Source of the DNA: Cristatella mucedo
Taxonomy: Eukaryota > Bryozoa > Phylactolaemata > Cristatellidae
Reading direction: 5' to 3'
DNA length: 64,000 nt
Assembly: GCA_009760855.2 (NCBI GenBank)
Contig: WPIO01000082.1
Location: 374,001 to 438,000 of the forward strand
Below the pieces are notes generated by a model. It saw only the letters and a program-made list of their open reading frames with translations. It made no database searches and was not told where the DNA came from. Shown in pieces: positions 19,107 through 30,700 of this stretch; positions within the stretch are counted from its first letter, which is position 1, and every line of letters begins with the position of its first letter. A program made the position numbers and the translations under genes.

Positions 19107-20660
19107 GCCACTGATCTCATGATCGGTTCATTAGGTATTCGGTAAACCAACGTGGGCGGCGCTGCAGCTCTGACCGCTGGCGAGGGTGGCGCCTGCCCAC
19201 TTCCTCAGTCGCACCATGGTCGCCTCACATAGGGTTAAGTATTGACGACTGAGCGGCATTATCGGATCAGTGTCCGGTACTAGCCGGAGGTCCGCCACGT
19301 GCCTTCGGATTCCGTTCACATCAACTCTGAGGTTGTGATTCTTTGAGACTACAGTCGTATCCGGCCATTCTGTCGTACACCGTGCATCGGGTGGTTTCAC
19401 GAACACCCTCTGACCCACCGTGGAGTTGATTGAGCTCTCAGTGCTGGCCTTTCTTAGATTGTCGCCGACACCGCCATTCACATATGCCTATGAGGCACTG
19501 TTTCGCCTTTTATCCCCACTGTCGGTGTCGCATTGTAACAAAACACCACACCCAACACGCCTCTACCGGTGCGCCACGCTCTTGATAGTCCGATGCATGC
19601 GTTCGACTATGCCGTTGCCGTTCGATCACTAAGCACACCACTAGACGGTCTCAACGACCCAGCATTCGAAGAGACGCTGAACTGCCTCCCAAATCAGGAG
19701 CTGGGGCGGTTGGCCTCACTCTCGTAAGATTTTCTCCGCACTCTTGTAAGAAGACACAATTATTCTTTAGGAATCTGCCTCCATAACGTAAATCGGCTGA
19801 GGCCGCAGTCCACCAGGTTAAAATATTTTTTGTCGCGGTTGTTTGTGACTTCTACTGCCAGACCAGACCAGTGTTCAGCGACTTCAATACTGCCTCTATG
19901 ACAAAGTCGGCGACGGATTCACTGACCAACAAGGAGAACAACGGTGGACAATGCGCTCCATGTCGGTCAACGAATGGTCGCACTAGGACGACACAGACTA
20001 AGTCTAGCGTCTTGTCTACGCCCAGATGGTGCAGTTTGTGGAACTGCTTTAGGTCTACAACAGGAGCCACCTGCCAACTTCAGGAGCAGCAGCACCGATA
20101 CAGCATATCACATACTTGAACCATTTTTGCGGTACTCGCGTCAGCTGATCTGCTTTATTCTCCAGGCACCTTACTAGACTTACAATGAACTCCGAACTGA
20201 ACTCCGTTACAATATCACTGAGTAAATCGAGACGCCGACGAATTATTATTCCTCTCCCGCGCCACATGTTATTACGGGTTTATCTACGTGTCGACCAATG
20301 ACCTCATGAAGGCAAACATCGTCGCCAAATCAGTTACAACTTGAACCTTCCCAAGTCCCCAAACAATTGCAACGTTAAGGCCTTTAATGAAAACTTCTAG
20401 CTCGGCGGTGTTTAAATGCGAAGTATCGTCTATCTTCAGGAGCCATCTTCGACTATGCCGTCGATCTCAAGACAAGTTACAATGGCGACACTGCTTGATT
20501 CCACCACACACTCCTACTGATGATACTGGGCACCTGCCACACGCCAGTGACCGGATCAGAAGATTTTTGTCGAGTTATGGATGACGTGATCAATTTCCAT
20601 AGCATCGCTGGGCACGTTGCTGTCCCAGTTCCGGTCACTGGCTGCACGTTTAACACAGTG
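19107..20660 (-). pseudogene. LTR-retrotransposon pol remnant: RNase H and integrase
   Basis: Minus-strand, multi-frame remnant in the correct domain order. RNase H shows SSIA/CLEIDG (about 20455-20490), HLNTAELE with its catalytic Glu (20397-20420) and VVTDLA with Asp (about 20325-20340). It ends at NKADQLTRVP (20140-20180). The integrase follows with a zinc-finger HxxH region in KLHHLGVDKTLDLV (19996-20042), core Asp in YFNLVDCGLSRFTLWR (19770-19825), and catalytic Glu in NGIVERMHRTIKS (19581-19613). The C-terminal strand-rich tail is VGQRVFVKPPDARCTTEW (near 19370-19425) followed by VDVNGIRRHVADLR. Several stops and shifts show it is dead. The domain order (RNase H then integrase) and motifs resemble the Ty3/gypsy group. 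That assignment is inference. Confidence 0.82.
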
Positions 20661-21143
20661 CACTCATTTTGACTCTTGGATCTGTCGGTCCTCGTTAAGT
20701 GTTTTTTCTAGGTTTTTTGCGACCGTTCATCTTCGGCTTTCGTGGCCACGCTTGCTCAATAAGCAATCCCTAGTTTGGCACGGATTGGCACGGATGGCGG
20801 CGCGAGCACAGCGAGGTATATGCGCTCTCATCGGCGAAGCCTCTCACCATCGGTCCGGGCACTATGCTCGAAACCCGCGAACAGCAGCTCTCATCTTAAA
20901 CTAAAGCTGCGCTATTAACAAAGCGTGCTTCCGCTTCCGCTGTGGTCACCTGTTGCAGCGCTCGCGACGGCGCTTCCCCGTGGATCACACATGTTTTCGT
21001 ACGGTCAAAACAAAGCATAATGACTAAAAATTTGCTTCCGAAATATCAACATGCACACCCCCGAAAAACCGATTAGCCTTAGGTAATCAACCTGGCCCGC
21101 TGCGGTAAGCACGAAAAGTATTCTTAGCATAAGTATCTTGTAA
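20661..21143. other. Possible upstream pol sequence, unresolved
   Basis: This is where the reverse transcriptase of the minus-strand retroelement should lie. I could not read RT motifs here with confidence. No other feature is seen. Confidence 0.3.
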
Positions 21144-21426
21144 ATGAAGACCTTTCTTGCACTAGAAACAGCCAGCGAAATTTTTAGCACGAAGGAAGTT
21201 CCAGAAGAAATCAAGCATTTTTTCATATTCCTTGGTAATGCTGCGATTGAATTGCAAGGATGGAGAGATCAATGTTGCTGTTGCATGCGGAAAATGCGGG
21301 CTTTGTTGGTTGCCAGAATTAAAGAAAACGTTCACAGCATCAATCTGCTTAAGGGTGAAACAGTCTGAAAGAAGTTTGGTAATTTATGAAAGTAGTGAAA
21401 AGGTCGTTCATAATCAACTTACATAG
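21144..21426 (+). pseudogene. Coding-like segment with CxxC motif and frame change
   Basis: Two adjoining plus-strand frames look protein-like. The first (21144 to about 21260) reads FLALETASEIFSTKEVPEEI and continues hydrophobically. The second (about 21261-21426) reads DGEINVAVACGKCGLCWLPE and later ERSLVIYESSEKVV before a stop. They overlap at about 21240-21262, where a GCAAG/GAT acceptor-like site or a single frameshift would join them. The CxxC pair and beta-rich tail could suit a zinc-containing OB-fold, but I cannot identify the family. A host exon, a pseudogene or a fragment of an unknown transposon are all possible. Confidence 0.3.
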
Positions 21427-21934
21427 TTTGAAAGCGAGTGAGTTTCAGCGATAAGACTGAGTTAGACAGTCATTGATCTGTCCCGTCCGTACGCATGAAT
21501 CATCGTTGTTGCGCTTACATCTTGCACCTGGTACTATTTGCCGCACTACTAGGACACACCACAGCTTGAGTCAGAGTCTTGAATGTTAACACAAGATGAA
21601 GTAATTTACTAATTTACATGTGTAGCTTTAAAGCGCACTTTTATACTTGAATTTATACATTGGATTGTGCACTGAATTATGGAATTGTAACAAGCAGGCT
21701 TTTGATCAGGGCTTTATTTATTTATATATGTAGATACTGTGGAGATTATCTCTAAGTATAAATGATGAAAATGGAGACCGGGATAGTCTGTCATCGCAAC
21801 AGTCTACCAGCCGGCGAGTCTGGGCAGCTATACTCTGATATGAATAATCTTTAATTTTCAAATTGAACTTTCCAGCATTGTCTCGCGGTTACATCCTTTT
21901 CCCGCCATTTGTGGCAGGGAGACTGGCGCCTCCT
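21427..21934. other. No recognisable gene
   Basis: AT-rich DNA with no domain or repeat boundary that I can support. Confidence 0.35.
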
Positions 21935-22105
21935 TTCAGTAGGTGAACCCGGATAGGAATGGCTGGCCGAGGTCACTCGGCTTGTCAAAACTCTCGGGTA
22001 AGTTCATTGCAGCGTTTTTATCTAAGGTTGGCTAAGCAAGTTTGAGCAAGTAAGCTGCTCATTGGAAGCTATAGTTAGAATACTCATTAGCTGTTTATGT
22101 TAATG
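21935..22105 (+). repeat. Dispersed repeat R1, compact copy
   Basis: Both R1 blocks lie close together here (21935-22002 and 22032-22105), unlike the copy at 10691-11510 where 680 bp separates them. Confidence 0.5.
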
Positions 22106-22783
22106 GCTTATCGGTGCTTACTTATTTCCTTATTAATTGTTGTTAATGTGGATAGTCTGCAATAGTCATACAGGGTAGGTACCTGTCATAAGAATGATGA
22201 ACTGCTCGCCTAGGACGCGTCGGCCAATTTCAGGCAATCGAACAAACCACCTTTGTGTAGCCTTACAAAGTATCGTGCCCATGAGCGGCTCGCGCATTCG
22301 TACCGCGTGACTTCCGGTACAGCGTGCTCGCTGCGAGATGTCTGGACGACTCGCCGGTGTTTACTTTAAATCCCGTAACGTCGACGAGCGTGCTTCTGCT
22401 GCTGTGAGCTGTTCTAATAGAAAATCTCTTGAGAATGATAGAGCTTTGTTAATGATAATGCCAGTGATATCGAATAGTTGACTCGTTACTTTAGCTAGAT
22501 TATTATGGCTATTAGAGAGATTAAATTCGCGGTTCCTTACTTGAAATGACTAGGAGCCGGTCGTGTGGCAATCTACGGTTTGGCGGCATACTTAGAGCAA
22601 GTGGTGCAAAACTCGGGGACTTGAGCAACAGTTCTTTTGGCTAGGAAGTAGGATTGCGCTCTGAGAATGAGAATTTGAGATGAGAATGCGTCGAATCAGA
22701 GTTGTTGTACGCTCTGGTCTGTGCTGGACGCCTCTAAGTCACCGCAGCTGAAAAACATTTCGTCAGAGCTGTCAAATTGACTG
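22106..22783. other. No recognisable gene
   Basis: No domain is identified. There is moderate CpG content around 22260-22400. Confidence 0.35.
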
Positions 22784-22933
22784 CTCTGGTTTGGCTTAGG
22801 CGTTATGGTGCTCGTCTTTGACGACTGTAGTCATGAGCTCGAGTCCTGCGGCATATGTGAAGCGTCTGGGTAGAGACTAAGTTTTTTTAAACCGCAATGC
22901 AAATGACTTATGCAATTATATTATTAATAATGT
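22784..22933 (+). mobile_element. tRNA-derived SINE family S1, diverged
   Basis: Box A-like TCTGGTTTGGCTTAGGCG, a box B relict ATGAGCTCGAGTCCTG, then GAAGCGTCTGGGTAGAGACT and a degraded tail ending with AAATGACTTATG and an ATT-rich end. Confidence 0.8.
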
Positions 22934-23391
22934 TATCTTAAGGTATAAGCGCTCACTATTTCTGACATTTTCGGCAACAGCCGCCATACCTGTGTGTTTT
23001 GGTGCAGTAACTACAAGTCGGCAGCTCCCTATATATGCTTAGGGTACACCGTAAATTGATTGAGCATCGGGAAGGACAGGCACCTAAGCGAGGGCTGTGC
23101 TGGCTATCTAAGGACTTAATTGAGAAGCTCATGCAGCGAGTGGGATAATTTAGGGTAGGTCTCGGCCAGTACCGTTTCAATAGTGCTAGTCGGAAGTTGC
23201 ATCTAAAAACTTAGCTCCTATACCGGCGGCGTGTACAAGATTTCTAATTGGGATTTGTAGGTCGATCGCTTTTACTCGAAGCCACTCTACAAGCGTCCCG
23301 CGGATAGAACGTGGATGCGGCGGGCCCCTACATTTTAGTGCTGCATTCGCGAGACAATGGACACCAGAGATTCCACTCATAGCAACAACAA
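22934..23391. other. No recognisable gene
   Basis: Short frames only, none with a readable domain. Confidence 0.35.
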
Positions 23392-24215
23392 TAATATTAA
23401 CACATTCATATAACTTCCACAGGGAACTAAATCTCTTTCAAGGCGGTTTACATATGCCGTAAAAGAAGCATGTCAACATAGGTGGAGATAATCCAAACAG
23501 CGTCAGCATGCATAGGCACAAAATAAGCAACGCTCGAGAACCCTGAAAATTCTGTGAGGAACCGGCAAGTTCTTAGCTTTTTTTAATTTTATCAAGTCGG
23601 GGTATGTCTTGACGTGAGTCGGCAGTATATTCCAAGCTTTGCGAGCGCAAGAACTAAATGTATGGTCTCCAGAGGATTTGAGTTTGGTTCGAGGCGCAAC
23701 TAAATGACTCGATTCAGAAGAGTGGGTGGTACGATGCCCAGCCTTATTGGGGACTAGTCCATGTAGGTAGAATGGAGCCAGAGAATGAAGGGACCTAAGA
23801 GTGAGTGACAAAACTTTAACGTCTATACGCTGCTTGATGGGAAACCGATGCAGGTTGGCGAGAGGCGTCGTAATGTGGCAACTGCACCGCTCACGATAGA
23901 CAAGCCTAGCTGAAGAGTTTTGCCCAAACTATAAGCGTCTGATTTCACATGCCAGAGACCCTATAGTAGTGAGTTTCAAAATCTAGACGGCATGTCACAA
24001 ATTCAAAGACCAACTTGGATGTTGTATCCCTGTCTAAGTAGGACCGAATTTGTTGTCATGTTAAGTAGCGGGAAGTAGGCAGACCGAACAATCAGCTGCT
24101 GTGGTCATCTATTGAAAGGTCGCTTTGGAACACAGATTTCGTGCAGATGCTACGGAAGATAGGCTGTCCTAGCCCATTTTGAGGGAAAGGTTTTCCATTT
24201 TCGGAGTAATACTCG
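23392..24215 (-). mobile_element. L2-like LINE family A, 3' ~800 bp
   Basis: Terminus GAACTAAATCTCTTTCAAGG, a 3' UTR, then a 102-codon frame (23503-23811) with CARKAWNILPTHVKTYPDL and the APFYLHGL segment. The HWLP-type block and the upstream NLGVRF/post-palm sequence follow, up to about 24215. Family identity is clear although decayed. Confidence 0.9.
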
Positions 24216-24334
24216 GTTTTCCGTGACAATCGAATGGATTTCTTGAACTAACATTATAAGAACAATAAGCAATGATTTGGATTTTTCCAAAGACATATTC
24301 TGCATCTGAATCAGGTCCTCCAAGGCTCATATAA

Positions 24335-24690
24335 AGAACCCAGGAAAGAGAGGCCGCAGCCGCCCACTTTCAGCTTCTGTTGGGCAAGCCTTCTCCCTAG
24401 CAGCTCCATGTTGAATGTCAATCGGCATAATGTTTCGCCCTTTCGCCTAACCCTTCCTAATAGCTCCTCCATACATTAGTTCGCGTATGCTTCACGTCCA
24501 AAGCAAGCTTTAAGTACAGGGAGTAACTGTCCACAGTTGCCGATATCCGAGTGCTATAAAGTGGTCAAGACTTCTGCGCTGGAGCCCTTCAAGTTGGCTG
24601 CAACATGTGAGCCCTTCTCAGCCTCGGACCAGCCAAATGAGGCAGCGACGTACTCGAATTAGATAGGATAAGTCTCGCACTTTACCGTAC
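24335..24690 (-). pseudogene. Retrotransposon gag fragment
   Basis: One minus-strand frame with two stops gives FEYVAASFGWSEAEKGSHV, AANLKGSSAEVL, LLPVLKACFGRE, then CMEELLGRVRRKGETLCRL. This is the signature of the capsid-like gag domain of LTR retrotransposons: W-x-x-x-E-K, an A-x-x-L-x-G segment, then L...RFG and a later R-x-x-G-E-x-L motif. Gag packages the element RNA in cytoplasmic particles. No zinc knuckle was found next to it. It lies on the same strand and on the expected 5' side of the integrase remnant at 19.1-20.7 kb, so it may be the other end of the same disrupted element. LINE and SINE copies lie between the two. Confidence 0.65.
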
Positions 24691-24756
24691 TAAAATAAAC
24701 AGGAATAACTGTAAGCTACTTCGGCCCTTTTACCTGATCTGAGTGGCTGGAAAGCA

Positions 24757-24890
24757 AATAATAATGATAATAACAATAATACATTTGATGTAGCACCCTC
24801 AGAGAACTCAATCTTTCTTTATCTTGGCAGTTTACATTTGCTGCAAAGGAAGCACGATTTTCGAATGGTTAGCAAACTGCCCGGCCGTCG
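24757..24890 (-). mobile_element. L2-like LINE family A, 3' terminus
   Basis: AAT/AAC-rich tail, then GCACCCTCAGAGAACTCAAT and the start of the 3' UTR. It ends abruptly near 24890. Confidence 0.85.
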
Positions 24891-25940
24891 TCTCTACAAT
24901 CGGCGCGCGGTCACTTAACCTAGTCGTCTCCATCACCCGCTGAGTAAGTAATTGATTTACCAAGCCATCGGGTCCCGCTGCTTGAGGGGATCACCAAAAT
25001 CTATCGAAGCACCTAGCCTTCTGGCGGGCGGTTTAAGGAGGCTGCCCTTTCTAAAACCGGCTTGCTCATTTCTTACTCATCCGGCAGCTGTCTAGGGGGG
25101 CTACCCCCAACGGGCTCTGTGGAGCCAAAAAACACCAAACAGGGTTTGAGACGCGTAGCATGCTGAGCCAGAACTTTCACACCCGGTTCGCTTGCTGCAA
25201 CTTTCCCGCAGACGTCAGCAACTCGAACCCGACAACCTTAGCTGTGCTATGCTAGCTTTAATTTCTGCCGCATCCCTCTCCGAAAACCCCCGAGCTTTTT
25301 CCCACCGCGGTTGTAAAGCAGTTTAATATGCACGCTCGTAGCTCAAAGGAGCTGCTAATCAGGTCCTCCGTAGACTAGAAACGACCACCTAGATATTTCC
25401 GCTTGGAGGACATAATCGCCGACTTTGCCTTCAGTACGCTAAACTTCGAGGCCGTACTGCCAACTGTGCAGTACGCTATCGGCAATTTTTCTTCCTTCCT
25501 CCTGCCGAAATAATATAAGACACTGCTGAAAAAAATATCATCTACAATAGCTTACTAACAACTTACTACTCTGGTTACGAGGTGCCGCACCGATTTTCGG
25601 CATATTTTCTGCCATGGCAAATGACTACAAAAACCGTTGAGCTTCAACACAATAACTAATCCCAAACTTCTGAAGCGGTGTCTGGCTAAGTTTTCTTTAT
25701 TATGGCTGATATTCACTATTCAGGTTTCCTGATTATAACTGCTAGTAATGAATATACGATAATCTATGGCTGAGGTTGCACAAATGGAGAAATGTGTTGT
25801 AGGCTCGCAGTTTTGGTTCCGGAATAGGCGTTGTCATTTCAGCTGATCTGAGTTCTAGACCATGGATCCGCTGGTCTCCGTCGTGGCCGCTGTTGAATGC
25901 CAGTAACCCTCTTTTCCTGTCGAACATACTTCTCACCATT
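24891..25940. other. Unidentified, mixed-composition segment
   Basis: 24891-25530 is relatively GC-rich and has minus-strand pieces that look faintly coding (for example NEQAGFRKG near 25060-25085). I cannot assemble a domain from them. It may belong to a retroelement. I claim no gene. Confidence 0.3.
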
Positions 25941-26070
25941 ATGGATGTGGACTTTTTATGTTAAGGTACCGGCACTCTTCGTTACTATGTTTCGCTACTG
26001 TCGGCACACACTGCGTGCATTGGACCTAGACATCTCCAGCCGCAACACAAGGTTCAGGCGTCACTTAGTA
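25941..26070 (+). repeat. Dispersed repeat R5, copy 1
   Basis: TTATGTTAAGGTACCGGCAC followed by CTCTTCGTTACTATGTTTCG resembles 33270-33395 in the same orientation. It diverges after about 100-130 bp. Confidence 0.55.
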
Positions 26071-26334
26071 GTCGTTTCGTAGCACTTGTTAGTCAAGCCT
26101 AGCCCGGTTACGAGCACTGTGTTTGCGGCCTACTTCTTACCAGAGGTGGTAGTCGCTACACCCGCTTGTGATAGAACATTCAAAGAACAAGCAGTGATGC
26201 CCGAAGGACAGTCGAGATGGAAAAAATGACGGGTTTCAAAATAAGCTATGAATGTAAGGTTTTTAGAAAGCACGGACGGGTGTGCTTTACAGTGGTAGAT
26301 GGCGTAAACAGCTTGATGACAATTTGCTCGATAG

Positions 26335-26480
26335 AGACCCTTGCTCTTCACGACGGAGGTCCAGAGAACGTGGGTTCTAATCCTGCGATGGGCTATCCTT
26401 TGTTGCCACTGCAAGCCGTGGTGATAGCCTTTAAGGCTCCTCTGCCGTTGAACAAAAGAGGCTGTTAAATACGCTAGCAT
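26335..26480 (+). mobile_element. tRNA-derived SINE family S2, diverged
   Basis: Box B ACGTGGGTTCTAATCCTG, then the S2 body GCAAGCCGTGGTGATAGCC and tail AAGGCTCCTCTGCCG, AAAGAGGCTGTTAAA. The 5' tRNA-like half is decayed. Confidence 0.82.
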
Positions 26481-26534
26481 TTATTTAAATTTCGAGACCT
26501 TTCGCCTATGAAACTAGTCACATGTTAGTTGATG

Positions 26535-26790
26535 CCGGCCGGCCACAATCCCTCATTACTAGCGGCGCCATGCAGGTGAGCTCGACAGTCCGTGTGCGAT
26601 CGAAATGCCGCTCGCATTTCGTATTATGCTTTGACTGCGACCGTGGCAAAGTGAGTGAGATGTCAAAGCGCAGCGACTAGCCGGGACGGAATCGTGAACG
26701 AATCGCTATAAAGGGCCAAAATGCTACTCGGAGCCGACTCTGTAGGCGCTGTCACGTGCGCATCCCTCTCGTCTTTATGTTACAGATACA
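26535..26790 (+). promoter_or_regulatory. Possible TATA promoter in CpG-rich patch
   Basis: A CpG-rich patch in AT-rich surroundings contains TATAAAG at 26707-26713, with a CACGTG E-box at 26753-26758 and GCCGGCCGGCC near 26535. The spacing of a start site 25-30 bp downstream would be about 26738. No gene is visible after it, so this may be a remnant or chance. Confidence 0.2.
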
Positions 26791-27565
26791 TGTGGTGTAT
26801 ATGCAGTATTAGAATAGGAAGTGGAAAGCTAGCTTAAGAGGAAAGCCATGTGCGTTGACTCGTTGAAAAGTTGGCGTGTCGACTGAGGCAAATTATGGCA
26901 GTACTAGATATTCCTCACGGTTCACGAGTTGTAGAATCATCGGGGAACAACTTTTCATAATCTATAGTTTATAGTAGACTAAAACTAAATTGAAATAACA
27001 CAAATAAAACTAAAAAGGCATCGGGAAATGATCACTAGGGAGTTTTAAATTATGAGTGCTGCTGTATAATTGTAGTCTATTTGTGGTTGTCGCATATACA
27101 GTCCTAGGTTTACGAATGGCCTTTTTATCAAGATATTAGTTTATAATCTTGAAAAATCACGAGAATTTCTAACTTTGATTTGGAAGGCGAGCCTGAGTAT
27201 TCGGTGATCCAGCCTGCGAGCAAGCCTTACTTACGGGAAATCTTTCAGCTCTTGCTTACTGTTGCAAAACTTAGGAAAAAAGAAAAACTAAAATATCTCT
27301 AAATAGCTTAGAATAATTTCATTATCAAATTTAGGATTACAAAGTTCCTATCCCTATCGATTCGCTCACCTGTACTGACAAATAGGAAGAGAGCCCATGC
27401 GAATATAGATTCATGAGTAAAGATGTATCCTCGATGTTAAAATATTCATTTCATTCGTCGTTTAAAGCTGTCAATAATTTCAATTAACTTTTAAAATTGA
27501 TTTTTAATTTAATTATTCGCATTTTTGCAACATGCAAATTGCGTGCGAACTCTTTCCATTTGTGT
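26791..27565. other. AT-rich, nothing recognised
   Basis: Long AT-rich stretch without long frames, repeats or tails that I can identify. Confidence 0.4.
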
Positions 27566-27738
27566 CAGGCTGGCAATTCAACGATGACTTCCGTTACCGA
27601 GATGGGATGTACTCACTTTCGCCACATGTATTCAAAATTACGGAGGTTGCTGGCTACCTTGATTGCTGCCATGCTCTGCTACAGCTGGAATACATCCGTG
27701 TTTCGGGGAGGCTTGTTAGCTGTGCTTTAAGGCACTAG
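27566..27738 (+). CDS. Possible terminal exon, unrecognised
   Basis: After a pyrimidine-rich CTCTTTCCATTTGTGTCAG acceptor-like site ending near 27570, one frame reads WQFNDDFRYRDGMYSLSPHV, then FKITEVAGYLDCCHALLQLE, to a TAA at 27727-27729 or just beyond. Composition is balanced with aromatic residues and no low complexity, unlike neighbouring frames. Another frame is also open here. I do not recognise the protein. The splice site is inference. Confidence 0.25.
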
Positions 27739-30700
27739 ATTCACCAGTGTCTGCCCGTGTCTGGAATGGCTACCACCATGCTCTGGAATTCAGAAACAGC
27801 CACAGCGACATTGTAACAAAATTGGAATTCTAAATTAAAAGCATTATCAGAGGCCAACGGGGGAAGTCAAGGCTTTAGTACTCAATTCCTATTCTATTAG
27901 GCTATTTATCAATAAAGCATTTCAGAGAGTTTCTTTTCATCTACCACTCTAGTCATTGGCGAAAAATCTCGGCACGCTTGCTTAACGTAAGCGTGTTGCG
28001 ATAGTACGTAGAAGAACAGCGATTTCACTAAAACACGTGCGCTGGCAATTCGATTCGAGCGACTATCCTCATTATTCATTAAAATTCCCTCGTACAATGT
28101 GTAATTTATGCGAGCTCTTGGATCTCCGCGTCGAATCGAATATCGCTCGAACCAGATTTGTATTATTTTCATACCCAATGAATGGAACTCTAGAGTAATT
28201 TTAAGGTAGATAAATGTCCTGCTCGGCTAGATGGTTATACCGTTTCCTTTTAGATCACACGCTTAATGAAGATCGGTACGCGGGTGAGGTATTCGCGATC
28301 ATACGAGGATCAAAAAGATGTATTAAGTACAGATCTCTCATAGTAATAGCTGCTTGATTTACTCAATCTGTCACTATATTTTACATGCACCAAATAGAAG
28401 CGAGCTTGTAAAGAAAGGCGATCGCAGCAGGTACTAGAAATCATCCGAGACGCTTATAATTATCGGCGAACGTCGTTGTCGAAAGTCCCGTGGAGCAACT
28501 TGGACTAGTTACTCTTTGTCGAGGATTAACTGCCGACAGAGCAAGGCTCAAAATAACATGGCCTGATACGTCATGTGTGCTTTGTGTTATTATTTCCATT
28601 CTAAATTATTGATATAATCCTTTGCCATGAATGTGCACGTAAATCACTCAATTTACTTCTTTGTGAGATTGAAAACAGATATATATATGTCGGGTTGAGT
28701 ACTAAGATTGTATGAGCGACAGATAAGATTCGAGCAGCAGTAACGGCCGAGCTAGGATGTGCACAATATGCTGTCGTAACCTTGCACCCGTCTCCGAGCA
28801 ACCGATCGGTTGAGCAAGAACAGCTAAGGGTTCACGAGTTACTCACGCGCAGCACGTGGAGATGAGAAGGCTGTTTGCTTATTTCCTTAGTTACAGATGG
28901 TAATGGTGTGAGTTATGAAATTAATTGCGGTGCTATTGTATTTCCTCGGCTTACGCTAGATGTGTATCCCCCTTCAACGTTGCAATTAGTATTCCATGCC
29001 TTATGCAGTGCATCACTCCCACGTAAAGTGCGTGCACTCTTTGATCACATGAAAAGGAGTAGTAATTTGCATACTGCGTTCTATTCACTGACATTAAAGT
29101 TTACCGACGCTTGCCACATCAAACATCTCAGAAAAATGAGTATATTACTTATCAAAAAGTTATAGCTCCAGCACGGCTGTCTTGCCCTGTAGCGTTTCCT
29201 CATTCCTGATGCAGCTGCCTGCGTCGGGCTGTCACCAGCGTTGCAAGAATGCTTTCTTCGTATTCCTAGAGCGCCTAGAACGATTTGAGGTTGCGAGGGC
29301 ACCGGAGAGCAGCAGCAGTAACAGAGAAAGAGAGACCAAAGCTGCGGCGGCGACGTCTCTTCGATATGCCGCCTCCATCGGGGGCTTTCTCACCCTTACA
29401 TTGATTCAGGCCCTCTGGGAGATTGATGCTCACCCTGGCAGCTCTTTGTTTGAAGTGATTAAAAAGAAAGAGTCTCAAGCTATCAACAGACTTTATCCTA
29501 CATACATGCCACTATTAATAATTCATCTGGACACGTTTGTTCCATTGTAACGTCGTCACTAAACTTACTCTGACTATTTGAGCTGAACTCAATTATGTTG
29601 CATTATTTTGAGACTATCCTCTTAAGCTCACCAACAACTTCAAAATTTTAATTAAAATATGTATGATTGCAATGTGACTCTTAATTATTACTCTTACCAT
29701 TGAGGGCACATTTAATGGCTAGATGGTCTTCATATCGCTAATAAAAGTTCCCCATGGAATGAATATTCTAGATAAGTGAGCTAAGTGTCTTGAGTCATTA
29801 ACACCAGTAGAATCTAGAACCTGTTTCTGTAATCATCCGCGCATCGATACCACGATGTCCCATCTGATGCGACATCGCAGCACTACAACTGCTACAATTT
29901 TCATGTGCGTACAGCGACAACAGCAATACTGGGTTCCTGTCTCTGAGTCTCTCCTTGCTGTCTAGGTGCCAATCGTACGCCGAAGCATGTCCAGGCCCTT
30001 ATTGAGTTCGCACCATGAAGGGATATCTTCCAACCACACCCTGTTGGCTAATAGCCCCGTCAAAACAAACAGCTCGCTAAATAAATACTTCCTGTTCATT
30101 TTAATACGTTTCGGACAGTTACCTTAACCTCAACTGTACTTAATACATCGGGATCAGTGGCTTTGGCGGTCGCATCGCGGTATCATTCGTATTGTGTCAC
30201 TAGCCTATCGCCTTCATTTATCAAATATGCTCTTCGCGAATCGTCTGACATGGAAAGTACTTTTACTGAGTAGACAGGCTTCCACACTTTATGACGACAA
30301 TCTATCCCAGTAAACAGGAAGAGACTTCGTTCGGAAAATAAGGTCTACGCACTCGTGTATTATTGGCTTGGCAAAATTTAGCTTCTACGCGCATGAAAGG
30401 AACAAATCGATATGCGGCTGTGACCACTTTAGACTTCATTAGCTGAACAAGCAGAGCTATCACAAATATCCGGCATTCAGCTGCTTAGAAAAGCAGCTGT
30501 TGAAAAGCAAGCTGACGTCATGAAGGCCATGGCCCATAAGTAAGCTTAGGCATTATTTCAAGGGGCACTTCACCAAGTCGCAATTTCAGATATACTTACG
30601 TGAAATACACATTATTTTTGGCTTTTTCTCCTTGCTTTCTTAATAAGTCAGCCCAAATTTTCCACGAATAAAAAAGATTTTCCATTGACCTAATATTAAT

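Noticed and set aside
29182-29550. 122-codon plus-strand frame as a gene
   Set aside because: Composition changes abruptly along it, with no motif and no splice or start signal. The minus strand is also open over the Arg/Ala-rich part.
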